Assembly: GCA_032622095.1 (NCBI GenBank)
Contig: CP136068.1
Span: 162,213,465-162,277,464, forward strand
Source of the DNA: Siphonodentalium dalli
Lineage: Eukaryota; Mollusca; Scaphopoda; Gadilida; Siphonodentaliidae
DNA: 64,000 nt
Direction of reading: 5' to 3'
Shown here: one piece after another, positions 23,755 to 34,639 of the stretch
Position numbering within the stretch: the first letter of the stretch is position 1
Layout of the letters: each line of letters opens with the position of its first letter
Notes under the pieces: model-generated
Told to the model about the DNA's origin: nothing
Seen by the model: the letters and a program-made list of their open reading frames with translations, nothing else
Databases searched by the model: none
Made by a program: the position numbers and the translations under genes

Positions 23755-24961
23755 CCAGCACCAACCGAAAAACGAGAGACCACCAGAGTATGAATATGTA
23801 AACACACCTAGAGGCAGCGGCCAGTGTGAACTTCCAGCGTGCTATAAACTTGTGAATGCCATAACTTTCAATGAATCATCAGTTCAAGTACAACCTGCTA
23901 TCTGTACACAAAAAGCATCTGTTAACAACGAGTCACTGCAATGTGCTCTGCAGGACGAACAGACGTGGGTTAACACCGTGACCAATATTGTGGAGAAAGC
24001 AATAGAATCCCCGAAAAATGTTTCATGGGCCGCATTTCACGCGAATAATTATGGTATAACTGTTGGCAATGTTGCCGTAGTTTCCCTGCTGTTAGTGTTC
24101 TTTAAAAAGGCGGACAGCCCTTCTATGGCTAAACATGCTATGGAAGTTGTTAAAACAACAACTAATTGTCTGAACCCAGGTCAGATTCCAGTGATCTCAT
24201 GCGACTGTCAAATATTCGCAAAATGCAAACTAGTTCAGTGGAAATGGACGGTAACTAACGGCGAGGGCAACATCACCGTCATGTTTGGTGTACTGCACAT
24301 TGAAAAGGGACTATGGAACGAATTAGGTGGTCTACTTGATTCTTCAGGTTGGACTACGATTCTGACTGAAGCAGGAATTGCTTCATCTGGAACTGCCAAC
24401 TCGTTCATAAATTGTGCACATATACTCCGGACAAGACACGCCTATCACGTTACGACCGCTGGGCTCTCTATTCTGCGACGAGAAGCGTTCCTCGCGCTTC
24501 ACGAATCATACGACGAGACATGGTTTGTGTCCTGGAGAGAACAACAATGCCAAGATAGCCCGACACTTCTTTTTGGGGATATGGTTCTAGAAACGGAACT
24601 ATTAATCTTAACATTCATCAAGGCACATCGCATTAAGAGCTTCGAGCTAAACGTGTCTTCTCTTAATGCACTGATGTACTTGTTTTTCTCCCTCGACCAT
24701 TATAATTATAGTAGATGGTTGTCCGTGCATTTAAGAGACATGAAATCGTTGCCCGACAGTTCCGAGTTTCGCCAGAATTGGGTAATTCAGAAAACTACTC
24801 GTAACTTGTCATGTATCGCCATCGACCAGACACACGAACAGGAAAATGATAAACTAAACGGTAGCGGAGGTCTTATCGGTCTGGTTGACAACATACACTC
24901 ACTTGAGAGATGGTCTGTGTCTTCCCCAGAGTTAGTAAGGGTCACGAACGTTTGTTTCTAG
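23727..24961 (+). pseudogene. element protein, middle block
   Basis: The frame opens with FHGTGISISQ near 23727 and stays open to 24961. Landmarks are VISCDCQIFAKC, MFGVLHIEKGLWNELGGLL, SSGTANSFINCAHILRTRHA, YNYSRWLSVHLRDMKSLP and IAIDQTHEQENDKLNGSGG. Conserved Asp and His-x-Glu positions (CDCQ, LHIEK, AIDQTHE) look like possible catalytic residues of a nuclease- or transposase-like fold, but this is inference only. Hydrophobic stretches around VAVVSLLLVFF may be buried strands. Confidence 0.7.
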
Positions 24962-24962
24962 A

Positions 24963-25323
24963 CATTGGCGACAGTTCACCATCAAAATATCACGAGGAAG
25001 GCGCATGTTCACAGAGTAAGTTTGTCAAACAAGTCGGTTCGTTTTCTGAATCCGTTCGTGATTTCGGGAATCCCTTCCGTGAGGATGGTAAAGAACTTGT
25101 TGTGATTGACTCTCGAAATTGTGCAGATGCCTCAGTCGTAGAGTCATTGAAGAAAATTAAACTATTGGGGAAAGAACAGTTCAAGAAATTTTATCAAGAT
25201 GTTATGATAGACATGCAAAGAGACATACATGATCCAATTAAGAAAAACAATTTGGCCCTCCTGAAATCACCAAAACCGAAGAAGTTATCAAAATCAGGAG
25301 ATCGTCAAGCTTTTGAAAAATGA
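24963..25323 (+). pseudogene. element protein, linker block
   Basis: The useful frame overlaps the end of the previous block. It reads SVRDFGNPFREDGKELVVID, then VVESLKKIKLLGKEQFKKFY, then DIHDPIKKNNLALLKSPKPK, and ends at a TGA at 25321. It is Lys/Glu-rich and probably helical. Protein similarity resumes in other frames from about 25325 (INVFGRLYISKPSSS; CDPSMFFSYENQQFPPYISK). Confidence 0.65.
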
Positions 25324-25324
25324 C

Positions 25325-26070
25325 ATTAATGTTTTCGGCAGATTGTATATTTCCAAACCAAGTTCGTCATTGTGACCCATCCATGTTCTTCTCATATGAA
25401 AACCAGCAGTTCCCCCATATATATCGAAAGTGGGCGAAATGAGGAGCGGTAATAAATGTGATTTACAAAGCTGCATGAAGGTCCCACCCAAGTCAAACTA
25501 CGCAGACACTGCAGAGCCAAATCCAAAGGTCGAATGTAAGGTGCTCTCATACATTTATTGCCACCTAAAGTCGGACATACCTTCTCGATGTATATCAGCA
25601 CAACGTTTATTCCGTATGTTATGGTGCAGCTCGCAGACTGTAGAATAGTTGACTTGGTATGAAACAGGTATTTAGAGGGCAGTGTCAAAACAGGAATGAG
25701 TGAGAAACGTGGTTGTGGCATTCGACGTAAGGTGGGGCTTACCACAAAAAATCCATCGAATTGGAATGACTTTCCGAGAAACACTACCAACAAGCAATAA
25801 TTGTTTGCATTGATTAATGAATGCATCTTTAAAGTGGACACCCCGGCAGGGAAAACCATCTTTGTAACAGAGGATGCTAACACGGTATGCAATGCTCCTA
25901 ATGCGGAACCTATTCTCATTGGATGTACACACGAAAAAGCTGACAGTAGATTAGTCGGACATATATTTCATATGCCACAGACTGATTTTTCGTGCGATGA
26001 TTGTTCGCACTGTTGACACAGATATCATCGTGATTCTGTTTGGACAATTGTATGCTATGCTACTTCAATG
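25325..26070 (+). pseudogene. element protein, EAD...DTD nuclease-like block (broken)
   Basis: Several short frames carry successive pieces: SYENQQFPPYISKVGEMRSG, TTFIPYVMVQLADCRIVDLV, MSEKRGCGIRRKVGLTTKNP, GKTIFVTEDANTVCN, LIGCTHEKADSRLVGHIFH and, one frame on, MIVRTVDTDIIVILFG. The spacing of E-x-AD...D-T-D resembles the acidic cluster of PIN/FEN-type nucleases; that comparison is mine and untested. Stops and frameshifts lie near 25630, 25799 and 26005. The long minus-strand frame 25392-25919 is its antisense shadow. Confidence 0.6.
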
Positions 26071-26129
26071 CAAATATTTGAACTGTTTGTGTCTTTCGGC
26101 AAGTCTAAATCACATTTTACCTACAACAT

Positions 26130-26609
26130 ATGTACAATGATATGTACAATGCAATGGGCTCAGAAAAGTCAAATGTACTTCAAATGTTCCATGCGCTATC
26201 AGGATGCGACTCAACTTCGTTTTTCTTTGGTAAAGGTAAGCGCACATTTTGGGATGCTTGGAAAGCTTACTCAGAGCTCACAGAATGTGTGATGTCAATT
26301 ACGAGGAATCCTTTTGTGGTACTTGATGTTTCGTCTCCACCATTTGAGTGCATTGAGCGTTTAATTATTTATGACAAATCTGCGAACCTTACCTCAGTTA
26401 ATGAAGCTAGACGCGAAATGTTCAGCAAAGGTCGTGCACTTGAACATATACCACCAACGAGGAACGCGCTCCTGCAACATGTAAATCGTGCTATATATCA
26501 GGCTGGTATCTGGACTGTAAGTCCCATAGAAGATGTAAAGTTTCCAGCACCTAACTCCTTCGGATGGAAATTGGTAGTGCTTCATGTTCTGTTGCTAAAA
26601 TTATATTGA
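26130..26609 (+). pseudogene. element protein, C-terminal block
   Basis: The frame reads FHALSGCDSTSFFFGKGKRT, WDAWKAYSELTECV, ANLTSVNEARREMFSKGRAL, EHIPPTRNALLQHVNRAIYQ and APNSFGWKL, then changes to unrelated sequence and stops at 26609. Homologous ends, for example the relic at 50648-51163, continue into a Cys-rich CXC segment that is missing here, so the 3' end is lost. Confidence 0.7.
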
Positions 26610-27554
26610 GGACCCCTATATGTTACAAGGAAGCAATATTATTTGTTATTCCGACCTCAAATATAATTACGAGTATATGCTTCAATAATGTTGTGTATAA
26701 TTGGACATAACCACTGAATTTAAATACTGGTAATTTGAACACGATGATGAGGATATGTTGCAGAATACCTTCCATGTGTTCCTGTTTTGAAAACAAAATT
26801 GAGTTTGACGATTATGGGTTTTGTCATTGAGTGTTTCCTAATTTCGTGGTAAATCCACTACTGGTGTACTATGTACGTTTTCTATATGTACCGGTCCACA
26901 AAATAATTAGATCGGAACCATCAGGCCTATACGGGTAGTATGAGGTTCTGGCGGACAAACTGTATCGACTGTCAAAAGAGGATATTTTAACATGATCGTC
27001 TACTTATTAATCCATGGCCCAACAGTGGTATATATATGCCAACATACCATAAAGGACGTTCTCAATTATAAGTTCTAGACATATCATTTATGCACATTAT
27101 TGTGTAGATTTCCTGGATGACTGTGTGATACGAATGGTTGCAACTGCAAGTATTTTTCAGTTTTCTTTTGCGGGTTAAGGAATGGGTTAATCATCTGCCA
27201 ATTGTTTTTCGCCTCTTTTTACGAAACAGCAACCTCTAAATGGGAAACAACGCAGCGTTTATAATTTGTCTCTCATTTTTGTGGTTTCTGTGCATAAAAA
27301 GTTATTTTAAAGCACTTCAAACAGGTGTAGTGTATGATAAATCAATGCTGCTCATGATAGAATGCACAATAACACTAAATCAGCTACCAAACGTTAAATA
27401 TTCCGGAAGAATAAAACAGGTTAATTGTAAAATTACTACAAATCGTTGATCTCTTGATTTTTTTAAACTTTCTAAATTAAATTTTCATTGTCACCAGGGG
27501 CAATTCCAATTGGGCCTATATCAATTTGTTGTATTTCTATGGTGTCTTGTTTCC
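26610..27554. other. non-coding
   Basis: AT-rich, with no gene or obvious repeat. The small open frame at 27240-27449 shows no familiar sequence. Confidence 0.45.
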
Positions 27555-27905
27555 GCCCATACGTTGTTTTGCTTCCTTCGTTTTTGTTTTTTCGCTTGAT
27601 GCAAGCGAACAAAGTATACGATGAAAGCGAAAAAACATCATTGTAAATTGTTATTTCGCTTGCTTCAATTGGTTTTTCGCTTTCGGTGGAATCTTCGCGA
27701 AAGAACCAAGAAAAACTATGCGAAGCAAGTGAAGGAACAACCGAAAGTTGAAAAAAACAACAAAATGTCGCACAAAGGAACTGAAGAAATTGAAAAACAA
27801 ACAAATGAAGCAAGCGAAGGAACCGAAATAATTTGGATTATTTCGCTTGCTTTGCCGCGAAGGAACCGAAACAAACGAAGGAAGCGAAAACAAAGTATGG
27901 AGCGA
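27555..27905. repeat. GAAGCGAAGGAA / TTCGCTTGC imperfect repeat tract
   Basis: The words AAGCGAA, GAAGGAACCGAAA and their complements TTTCGCTT and CTTCGTTT recur more than a dozen times on both strands, giving self-complementarity across about 350 bases. Open frames on both strands here (27621-27980, 27651-27962 and others) are Lys/Arg/Glu- or Phe-rich by-products of the repeat. Confidence 0.7.
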
Positions 27906-29790
27906 AACAGGATACCATACATGTGTATTTGTACAATAGTTCTGACACAAACACACACACATTTAATCCATATCAGGTGATTACTAGTATGGCCCATATC
28001 TAAAAAAAAATCAGCTACATGTACACGTATAGGTCTGGGACTGCATGGGTGAATCACCGATCGATATATATTACTATAATAGCCCGATTGGCCAGGGCTA
28101 AAGAGTAAAATAGACCGATTGGTCTTTCACAGCCATCATGGATCTGGGAAGAGGGGAGTCATTGTAAACTGTTCTATAATTTAATATCTGAAGACGTGTT
28201 TAACATCGCGTTATGTAGTTTCGATTGGAGGGGCTTTGGTCCCGTGTTTGGATGCCCGACGTCACAGGATGCACACGGTTAATGTGTGTATATGTATGTG
28301 TGACTCCATTTCTTGTATTTTTAAATTTATGTTTATATCTAAATACTAGTTAGATGTTGTGAATGTGAAGTGGCTCTTATGATGGGTCTCGAACCCAAGT
28401 CACCGTGATGATGTGGCCTCCGAGGAGCAGTGGTGGTGTTTGGGATGGTTCATTAATACCGGTGAATGTTACACTTACATCCACCTCGCCAATCATTAAA
28501 GACAAATGAAAAACATGTACATGTACCGTACATGTATTCCTATTCATATTAAAGTATTGAATCAATTTGTATTCCACAGTCCGATTCCTGAAACAACTGA
28601 TGAGGATAGATTGAACATAGGACACATGCAAGCAGAACAGTACAAACACACTAGAAAGGCTCCATCGCTGAACAACACAACTGACATAGACATATGCTGA
28701 TACGTATACATGTGGATGATGTTTGAGGCCATCTCAAGTAAAAGACAGACAATTACCACCAGTGTAAGTTGCCCAACATCTTTGAATGTGTGAATAGGAA
28801 CATCTACAGCCAGAGTCGGTGAGTATATATGATACATATGAACTTATGCATATCATCAACAAGTCTGTGTAGACTTATTTATATACCAATATACATGTAA
28901 TATACCAACAATATGAGTTTTGAGTGTGTCGTGTTTTAGTAATTGCCAACAGGAATGATTAACAGCCTGATGGCATATCAGACTACTATTATTGTTAGTG
29001 GCACGAGACTGTCATTAATGTGTATGTGAATGAAATGGTCGCTGGAAATTGATATGCAGTGGTAAATTGACCGGGGGTCTGTCGATAACCCTAAAGGGGG
29101 ACTTAACAATTATATTTATCATATACGAGCAATAAATAGCGTTCCTTATCAGCTTAGACGATACGTAGGAAAATTGGTACAGATGTCACCTGACCAAGCA
29201 AATATCATGACATAGGCACCTTTGACCTCAGCTGACTTAAACTGGGACTACTAAATTATATTAACATAAATTAGATGATCAATGAAGAGCGCTTATTATC
29301 AGCTCAGAAGATATGTCTGCAAATTCGAACATTAAGGTAATTTGACACGGGGGTGTCATTGGCTTAACAAATATGTGCAGATGACCTAAAGAGACACTAC
29401 TGATTAGCAGTGAAGAGCGTTTATTATCAACTAAAAAGGTAGAGGTAACCGTATCTGGAGAACGACCTACAATTTTAATTGTCCATAATTCTTTCCTTGA
29501 GTTTAGGAACAATATCCGAATATACAAATAATACATGTATCAGCATAATTCTTTTTAGCTGTGTGCTTTGCAGGTGGGGATGCAAGTTCAAACCCTGACA
29601 CCATGCATGAACCGATACTGGTGTAAAGACAAATGATAGTGATGTGGTATATGTAATTGTATATTTATGATATATGTCTATATTTTCAGGACTGCGGTGG
29701 AAATCTGATATCATATGAAGAGATGATTGTATCATAGCATAAACAATTGGACAATAATGCAGGAAAGTGGTGTTACTGGACATACACATA
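27906..29790. other. non-coding
   Basis: Contains a short CA tract near 27950 and a loosely repeated motif (GAAGAGCG.TTATTATCA) at about 29280 and 29410. No supported gene; small open frames look random. Confidence 0.45.
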
Positions 29791-29795
29791 TACAT

Positions 29796-30372
29796 CACGG
29801 GGGGCTGGGGAACTGCGACGTGAGGATCGGTGGCATTCCGATAAAGAGACGGTGGAATTCCGATAAAGAGACGGTGGAAATCCGATAAACGAGACGGTTC
29901 GTTTTCGGCGACAAACGAGATTTTCTTCGTGTTTGGGCATTCAAACGGAATTGCCGTGACAAATCAGGTTTCATATCATCATATCGTTATTTAAGTTACT
30001 AATATCCATCAAAATCTAGACGCTACAGTGACTAAAACCAAGAGAATAGCCATTTAAAAGTCACGCGACGGTTCGTTTTCCGATAAAAGACACGCGACGG
30101 TTCGTTTTTATCGGAAAACGAACCGTCGCGTGACTTTTAAATGGCGATTCTATTGGTTTTACTCACTGTATCGTCTAGATTTTGATGGATATTAGTAACT
30201 AAAATAACTATATGATGATATGAAACCTGATTTGTCACGGCAATTCCGTTTGAATGCCCAAACACGAAGAAAATCTCGTTTGTCGCCGAAAGCGAACCGT
30301 CTCGTTTATCGGATTTCCACCGTCTCTTTATCGGAATGCCACCGATCCTCACGTCGCAGTTCTCCCCCCGTG
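29796..30372. mobile_element. 577-bp long-hairpin MITE with TACAT duplication
   Basis: The two halves, each about 270 bases, are near-perfect inverted copies (CACGGGGGG at the left tip, CCCCCCGTG at the right; AAACGAACCGTCGCGTGACT near the centre). TACAT flanks both sides (29791-29795 and 30373-30377), consistent with a 5-bp target-site duplication. The left arm repeats a 22-base piece (GATAAAGAGACGGTGGAA) once more than the right. No coding capacity, so it would depend on a transposase encoded elsewhere. Confidence 0.9.
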
Positions 30373-30377
30373 TACAT

Positions 30378-31273
30378 GTGCATGTATGATGATATGCATG
30401 TGCCTGACATAGCTCCAACATGCCAAGATGACTTTTGTTTCAAAGTAGATGACAACCCGTATCTCTATCCTGGTACTTGAAAAGTGTGACACTTGTGGAA
30501 TATCATTTCTTTCTGGATTATTGTGAATAGAAGTGACGATGAACCATACTTGTGTATTCAACTATAGAAATTAGAATAGCATGTTCTCTGTTGATTGTGC
30601 AGCTATATGAAGTCATAATATTCATCAAATATACAGATACAGTACTCTGGAAACAGTGGATGTACCGATTGATATTACTTCTACTTCATACAAAGAATGT
30701 GTGTGCATTGCACTAAAACATTGGACATGGTATTAACGAGTAATGTGTACTCAAGTACATGGAACAGTTACATTGTATATCATGCATCACGTCATGGCCA
30801 CCGGTATGTGCATTGCCATACACGGAACATGTATAGTGTACAATATTTTATTATACAGTAATATAAAATTTCATTTGATGCCAAATTCTTTGAGCGTTCA
30901 GTTTTCCCTATAATATATACCGATAATATGTGTGTAATGAAATTGATTTCTACATGCAGCTCCAAAAAGCCAAACTATTAATCACATTTAATTTATAGCT
31001 TCAAAGAATGCAACTTTACCATAGTTGTGGTCTTTGATGCTATGAATTCTTCTTGTTAGTAAATAGTTAACTTTGGAATATGTTAGAATAATTAATTTTC
31101 AGACAGCGACACTATTTCTTAAATTTGGAACACAAATTATTTTCGAACTCATTTCCAAAAATGATTAAATATCTTGAATTTATTAATTAATTTTAGTGAT
31201 ATTGCATCTGCAGTGGCTGAAACCCTGAGGTGGTATGTAACACCACTTATCGGCTTAAATCCGGAATTCAACC
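30378..31273. other. AT-rich non-coding
   Basis: No gene, array or strong hairpin seen. Confidence 0.45.
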
Positions 31274-31277
31274 TTAA

Positions 31278-31487
31278 CCATTTCATGACGAGAGCCACGC
31301 TGGTGCATCATTAAAGACCGTTTGACAGTGCATTATATTATAAATGTAAGTCTCGCATAGAGAGCCTCTCATATATAAAAGAATACCCCGGCTTACAAGG
31401 TCAAGGTAAATATTGTTATGCAAATGAGAATGCATTGGCACAGAGTTTTTGCAAAAACTTCAGGAAGCTCCAGTCATGAAAGGGTTA
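31278..31487 (-). mobile_element. TTAA-flanked MITE (family 2), diverged copy
   Basis: The ends read CCATTTCATGACGAGAGCC and AGCTCCAGTCATGAAAGGG, with TTAA at 31274-31277 and 31488-31491. Internal words GAGAGCCTCTCATATATAA, CAAGGTCAAGGTAAATA and GAATGCATTGGCACAG match, inverted, the elements at 53927-54148 and 60873-61094. Confidence 0.7.
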
Positions 31488-31603
31488 TTAATGGCACGGA
31501 ATTCAGGACCAACTTAAGGATGATATATAATGAAGATATCTGCTTATTATGGGGGAAACAAACATTCTAGGCAATAAAATTAAACTGAAATGCACTGTTA
31601 ACA

Positions 31604-31938
31604 AAATACCATTCTCATACGGTACAAAGTTCCGGAAAATTGCTGCCGGCACATAGTCCCGTAAAGTTGAGGAACATTTACCTGTTTTGTTACGGTTCTA
31701 TGTCCCTTTGTGAATATGGAACTTTGTTCTATAGCGGTACAGAACATATGGCCGTAATGAAATGGTACAATGTTCCGTAACCCTTACGGTACCTTGTTCC
31801 GTAACCCTTACGGTACATTGTTCCGTAACCCTTACGGTACATTGTTCCGTAACCCCTACGTTACATTGTTCCATGCCCTCACGGTACATTGTGCCAGAAG
31901 CAAATTTCCGGATCATTGTACCGTATGAGAACGGAATG
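31604..31938. mobile_element. foldback element with internal 24-bp palindromic repeats
   Basis: The outer arms ATTCTCATACGGTACAAAG and TTGTACCGTATGAGAACGG are inverted. The inside holds about five units of TTCCGTAACCCTTACGGTAC + ATTG (31773-31890), each itself partly palindromic through GTAAnnnTTAC. The open frames across it (31698-31955 minus, 31762 onwards plus) repeat SVTLTVHC or its antisense and are repeat artefacts. Confidence 0.75.
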
Positions 31939-32430
31939 TTTTTGCTGAATCTCAACTCCTGGTCTGAAGAAGTTAAGTTTCTTCTAAATTATTTCGGATT
32001 CGGGCATGTATGGCAAAACCGTACTACATTTAGCCCCAGACAATTGGTAAAAGCATTCGATGATAAAATTAAGGAAGAATATATCGCATGGTGGTAAAGA
32101 AAAATTAAAGACTAGTCAAAATTTACAACTTTCCAAGCGATCAATAAAACCTTTGGGATGGCAAAATATCTGAACATAAGCATGAAACATCACACCAAAG
32201 CCTCTTTCACTCGTTTCAGAGTGAGTGCCCACTCATTGGCTATTGAAACGGGCCGTCGAGCTAAATCCGATACATGGGAAAGTAAAAGGCTATGTCCGCA
32301 CTGCGTCGTTCAAGTGGAAGACGAAAAACACTTCCTACTTTACTGCCACATTGTTCTCGGACGAACGTTCTGAATTATTTGATAATCTACGGGGAATATC
32401 GCCTGCGATTAACTTATAACCCGACACTCA
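31935..32430 (+). pseudogene. LINE ORF2 C-terminal region
   Basis: One frame, broken by stops at 32095-32097 and near 32115, reads SWSEEVKFLLNYFGFGHVWQ, then KIKEEYIAWW, then FTRFRVSAHSLAIETGRRA, RLCPHC and VEDEKHFLLYC. This is the classic C-terminal end of an invertebrate LINE polyprotein: FRxSxHxLxIETGR, a C-x2-C pair and the H-FLL-C box. After about 32340 similarity shifts one frame (SDERSELFDNL). Dead and 5'-truncated; the upstream edge abuts the foldback element. Confidence 0.78.
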
Positions 32431-32836
32431 ATTATATAACACTCTAGTCGGAATATTCGATAATGACATCACACCGCGGGTAATGAGATATATCCATGTC
32501 ACTATGCATGAAAAACGGCACCGAGTCACAGGTGCCGCAACCTGATGATTTGGCCCAGAACGCAGGGGGGGGGGGTCAAATATTTATCTCATATATACTG
32601 CCGATTTCTAGGTTCATCTTTGTATGTGTTATACAAACTACATTTATATATGTGTATTTCCTGTTTATATGTTTATATGTTTGTACGAAATATATTTTTT
32701 ACTAAATGAGATATTTTTCCCCCAATAAATTTCATTCATTCATTGCAATAACTTTCTAAATCTGTTTCTACTGTTGCATATATCTTGCAAAATGTCATCA
32801 AAACATTATTTGTGAATTGCTGAGAAGATAGCCGAC
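32431..32836. other. non-coding, poly-G run
   Basis: Includes a nine-base G run (about 32567-32575) and an AATAAA at 32724 followed by a CATTCATTCATT-like end, which may be the 3' tail of the LINE relic. Confidence 0.4.
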
Positions 32837-33193
32837 ATGACAGATCATTTTTTCATTGTTCCCGAGCCCTTTGGAGAAAAATTACGACTTAGTACAAACT
32901 ACACATTTTTTACAATATGGCAAGAGGAAACAGATGAAACAACGCATAACGTCAACGAAGAGAGTTTAAAATCAATTCAGGATGCAACTGAAGAGAGACA
33001 TGACCAGATAGCTGTTGGCCAAAAATTGTATATAATTGCCAATACAGATAACTTTTTCGCCAATAAACCGCATAATCCTGATGAACCAGATCCAGATCAT
33101 AATCCCGATGAACCAGATCCCGATGAACCAGATCCCGATTCCAATTTGCTTTCCCCCAGATTATTACAACGGTGCATTGCGAAATTTGACTAA
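32837..33193 (+). CDS. hypothetical 118-residue protein with PDEPDPD repeats
   Basis: Open frame with a near-start hydrophobic patch (HFFIVPEPFG, TNYTFFTIWQE), an acidic middle and three copies of a PDEPDPD-type motif near residues 80-100, then SPRLLQRCIAKFD and a stop. I do not recognise it. The next frame, starting at the following base, carries a CVICGEER motif, so both may be pieces of one decayed element protein related to the family at 22.6 kb. The DEPDP repeat makes a random origin less likely but does not prove expression. Confidence 0.35.
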   Translation: MTDHFFIVPEPFGEKLRLSTNYTFFTIWQEETDETTHNVNEESLKSIQDATEERHDQIAVGQKLYIIANTDNFFANKPHNPDEPDPDHNPDEPDPDEPDPDSNLLSPRLLQRCIAKFD

Positions 33194-33550
33194 ATGCATG
33201 TCGCGTGTGTTATATGCGGCGAAGAACGCATGGTTGGAAAACACAATTTAATAACATACATGGAACTGAATGGTTCTCATAATTGCGATGCAAAAGGGAG
33301 GACTGGCCACGCTGGATTAAGAGGTGTTACTGCGAACGAAAACGCAGAGAAGAAATGGCTTTTAACTCTCCAGTTTACGTCATCGGTTGTTCATGCTGTT
33401 AAAACCATAGTACGTTTTAGGGTAGATACACACATGCATGTAATTTCTGCATGTAAAATATATGTATTTTACATGGCCACACCAATAATTGACAACATTA
33501 ATCACCTGCGCGCGAGCGGTTCATTGTTAACAGGCCAGACAAGTGAGTAG
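33194..33550 (+). pseudogene. possible element-protein N-terminal fragment
   Basis: The frame begins MHVACVICGEERMVGKHNL and contains LRGVTANENAEKKW. A C-x2-C-x-E-R zinc-knuckle-like start would suit the N-terminus of the uncharacterised element family, whose later part (LQYELHKYPPAI) occurs at 34711-34944. The assignment is weak; no second Cys pair is obvious beyond the C at about residue 31. Confidence 0.3.
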
Positions 33551-34344
33551 TGATACGCGAAGTCAAACTGTCTGTTATCAGGGCATTTAAGGCCAGTCCA
33601 AAATATGTCTTCTCTTACGGATGCGGAAATTAGTCAAGTCTGTGTAATATCTGGTATTTTTTTATTAATGCACGAACACCAGAAGCGACACATATGGCAT
33701 GTACAGGCTTGATATAGAACGTGTTCGACCACTATGCTTGTTTGGCGTTGGGTCTCGAAAGCTTCAAATCGCTAAGGGACTTAGTTGAATGTATCGGTCG
33801 GAATAATCTGGGCAAGAAGGTACAATGTAATATGTTTTACTTAAATAGCTCAGATTTAGCCACCCCCGTCTGGTAGCTTTCGGGATCATATATAGCCCCA
33901 AGTCGGGTATCATATATAGCCCCAAGTCGGGTATCATATATAGCCCATGCCTCGGGGATATCCTGATTCACCACTGCTATAAATATCAAGAGAGGATTGG
34001 TAATTATTTAAATAGAACGTCCACCATATGGGTTATCCCACGAACAATTATTGTAAGTGGCCTGACGACTAGGTCTAAGATAGCGGCTTCTCAACATTCC
34101 GACTTAATTGGAACTAGAACTCAGTGCGGTCAACAATGTCAGCAATGATTGGGTTGTCAGTTGACATATATTACATGGTCTGTATGACCCATGTAAAACG
34201 CCAAATACACGATAATTACAGAGATTACATGCATGTGTGTATCCACCCTTACCAATGATTATGATTCTCACCATGTTGCAACTCCGGGTACAATACAGAG
34301 GGAAATACATTCTAGAGAAGCAGTAATTCAGACGTTTGTTGATG
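33551..34344. other. non-coding with a 24-bp triplication
   Basis: At 33881-33946 the unit CGGGTATCATATATAGCCCC + AAGT is repeated about 2.6 times. Otherwise no gene is seen. Confidence 0.5.
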
Positions 34345-34560
34345 GAGAGATTGTGAATCCATTTACACACATCACTACCAGGGCAATGGTACATATATGT
34401 ACATACATCACTACCACGGCAATGGTAAATATATATGATGGTTAGGTGGCATCTCAACCGGTATCAACAGATATTGTGAATCCATTTACATACATCATTA
34501 CCAGGGCAATGGTACATACATTTGATGGTCAGGTGGCATCTCAACAGTTATCAACAGATA
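34345..34560. repeat. imperfect tandem duplication (about 110 bp)
   Basis: GTGAATCCATTTACA, CCAGGGCAATGGTACATA and GGTGGCATCTCAAC appear in order at 34350-34458 and again at 34472-34547. The first copy has an extra internal CATCACTACC piece. Confidence 0.8.
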
Positions 34561-34639
34561 TACGTGAACTGTGAAATGTTGGCCGGAACGCGATAACCCA
34601 CTACATTTAATCGGGAGAGTTGAAGAAGAGTAACTTATG

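Larger units (their letters stand above)
22582..26609 (+). pseudogene. large uncharacterised multicopy element protein, frameshifted
   Basis: About 4 kb of plus-strand coding sequence is broken into several frames but is collinear with a long (over 1000 residue) protein family that I recall as many unnamed predicted proteins in invertebrate and fish genomes, some ending in a tesmin/TSO1-like CXC motif. Successive landmarks are GGDLVAIEAKYHTLC, LGISISYNRVMD, AFDNIDHS, FHGTGIS, ASSGTANSF, YNYSRWLSVHLRDM, IAIDQTHEQEND, LGKEQFKKFY, CTHEKADSR, VRTVDTDIIV and FHALSGCDSTSFFFGKG. At least six frameshifts or stops separate them, so this copy is dead. I do not know the family's proper name or mechanism. 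It has no introns and sits among transposons, as expected of a mobile element. Individual blocks follow as separate entries. Confidence 0.75.

Noticed and set aside
25392-25919. 175-residue minus-strand frame
   Set aside because: Antisense to the element protein block, whose plus-strand pieces match the family in order.
27621-27980. 119-residue Lys/Arg-rich frame
   Set aside because: Product of the AAGCGAA/GAAGGAA tract; equally long frames exist on the opposite strand.
28377-28410. tRNA-like B-box (GGTTCGAGACCC) on the minus strand
   Set aside because: No A-box or cloverleaf stems at the expected distance, so neither a tRNA nor a SINE can be supported.
29565-29605. Second B-box-like word (AAGTTCAAACCCTG) on the plus strand
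   Set aside because: No upstream A-box and no acceptor stem; probably chance.
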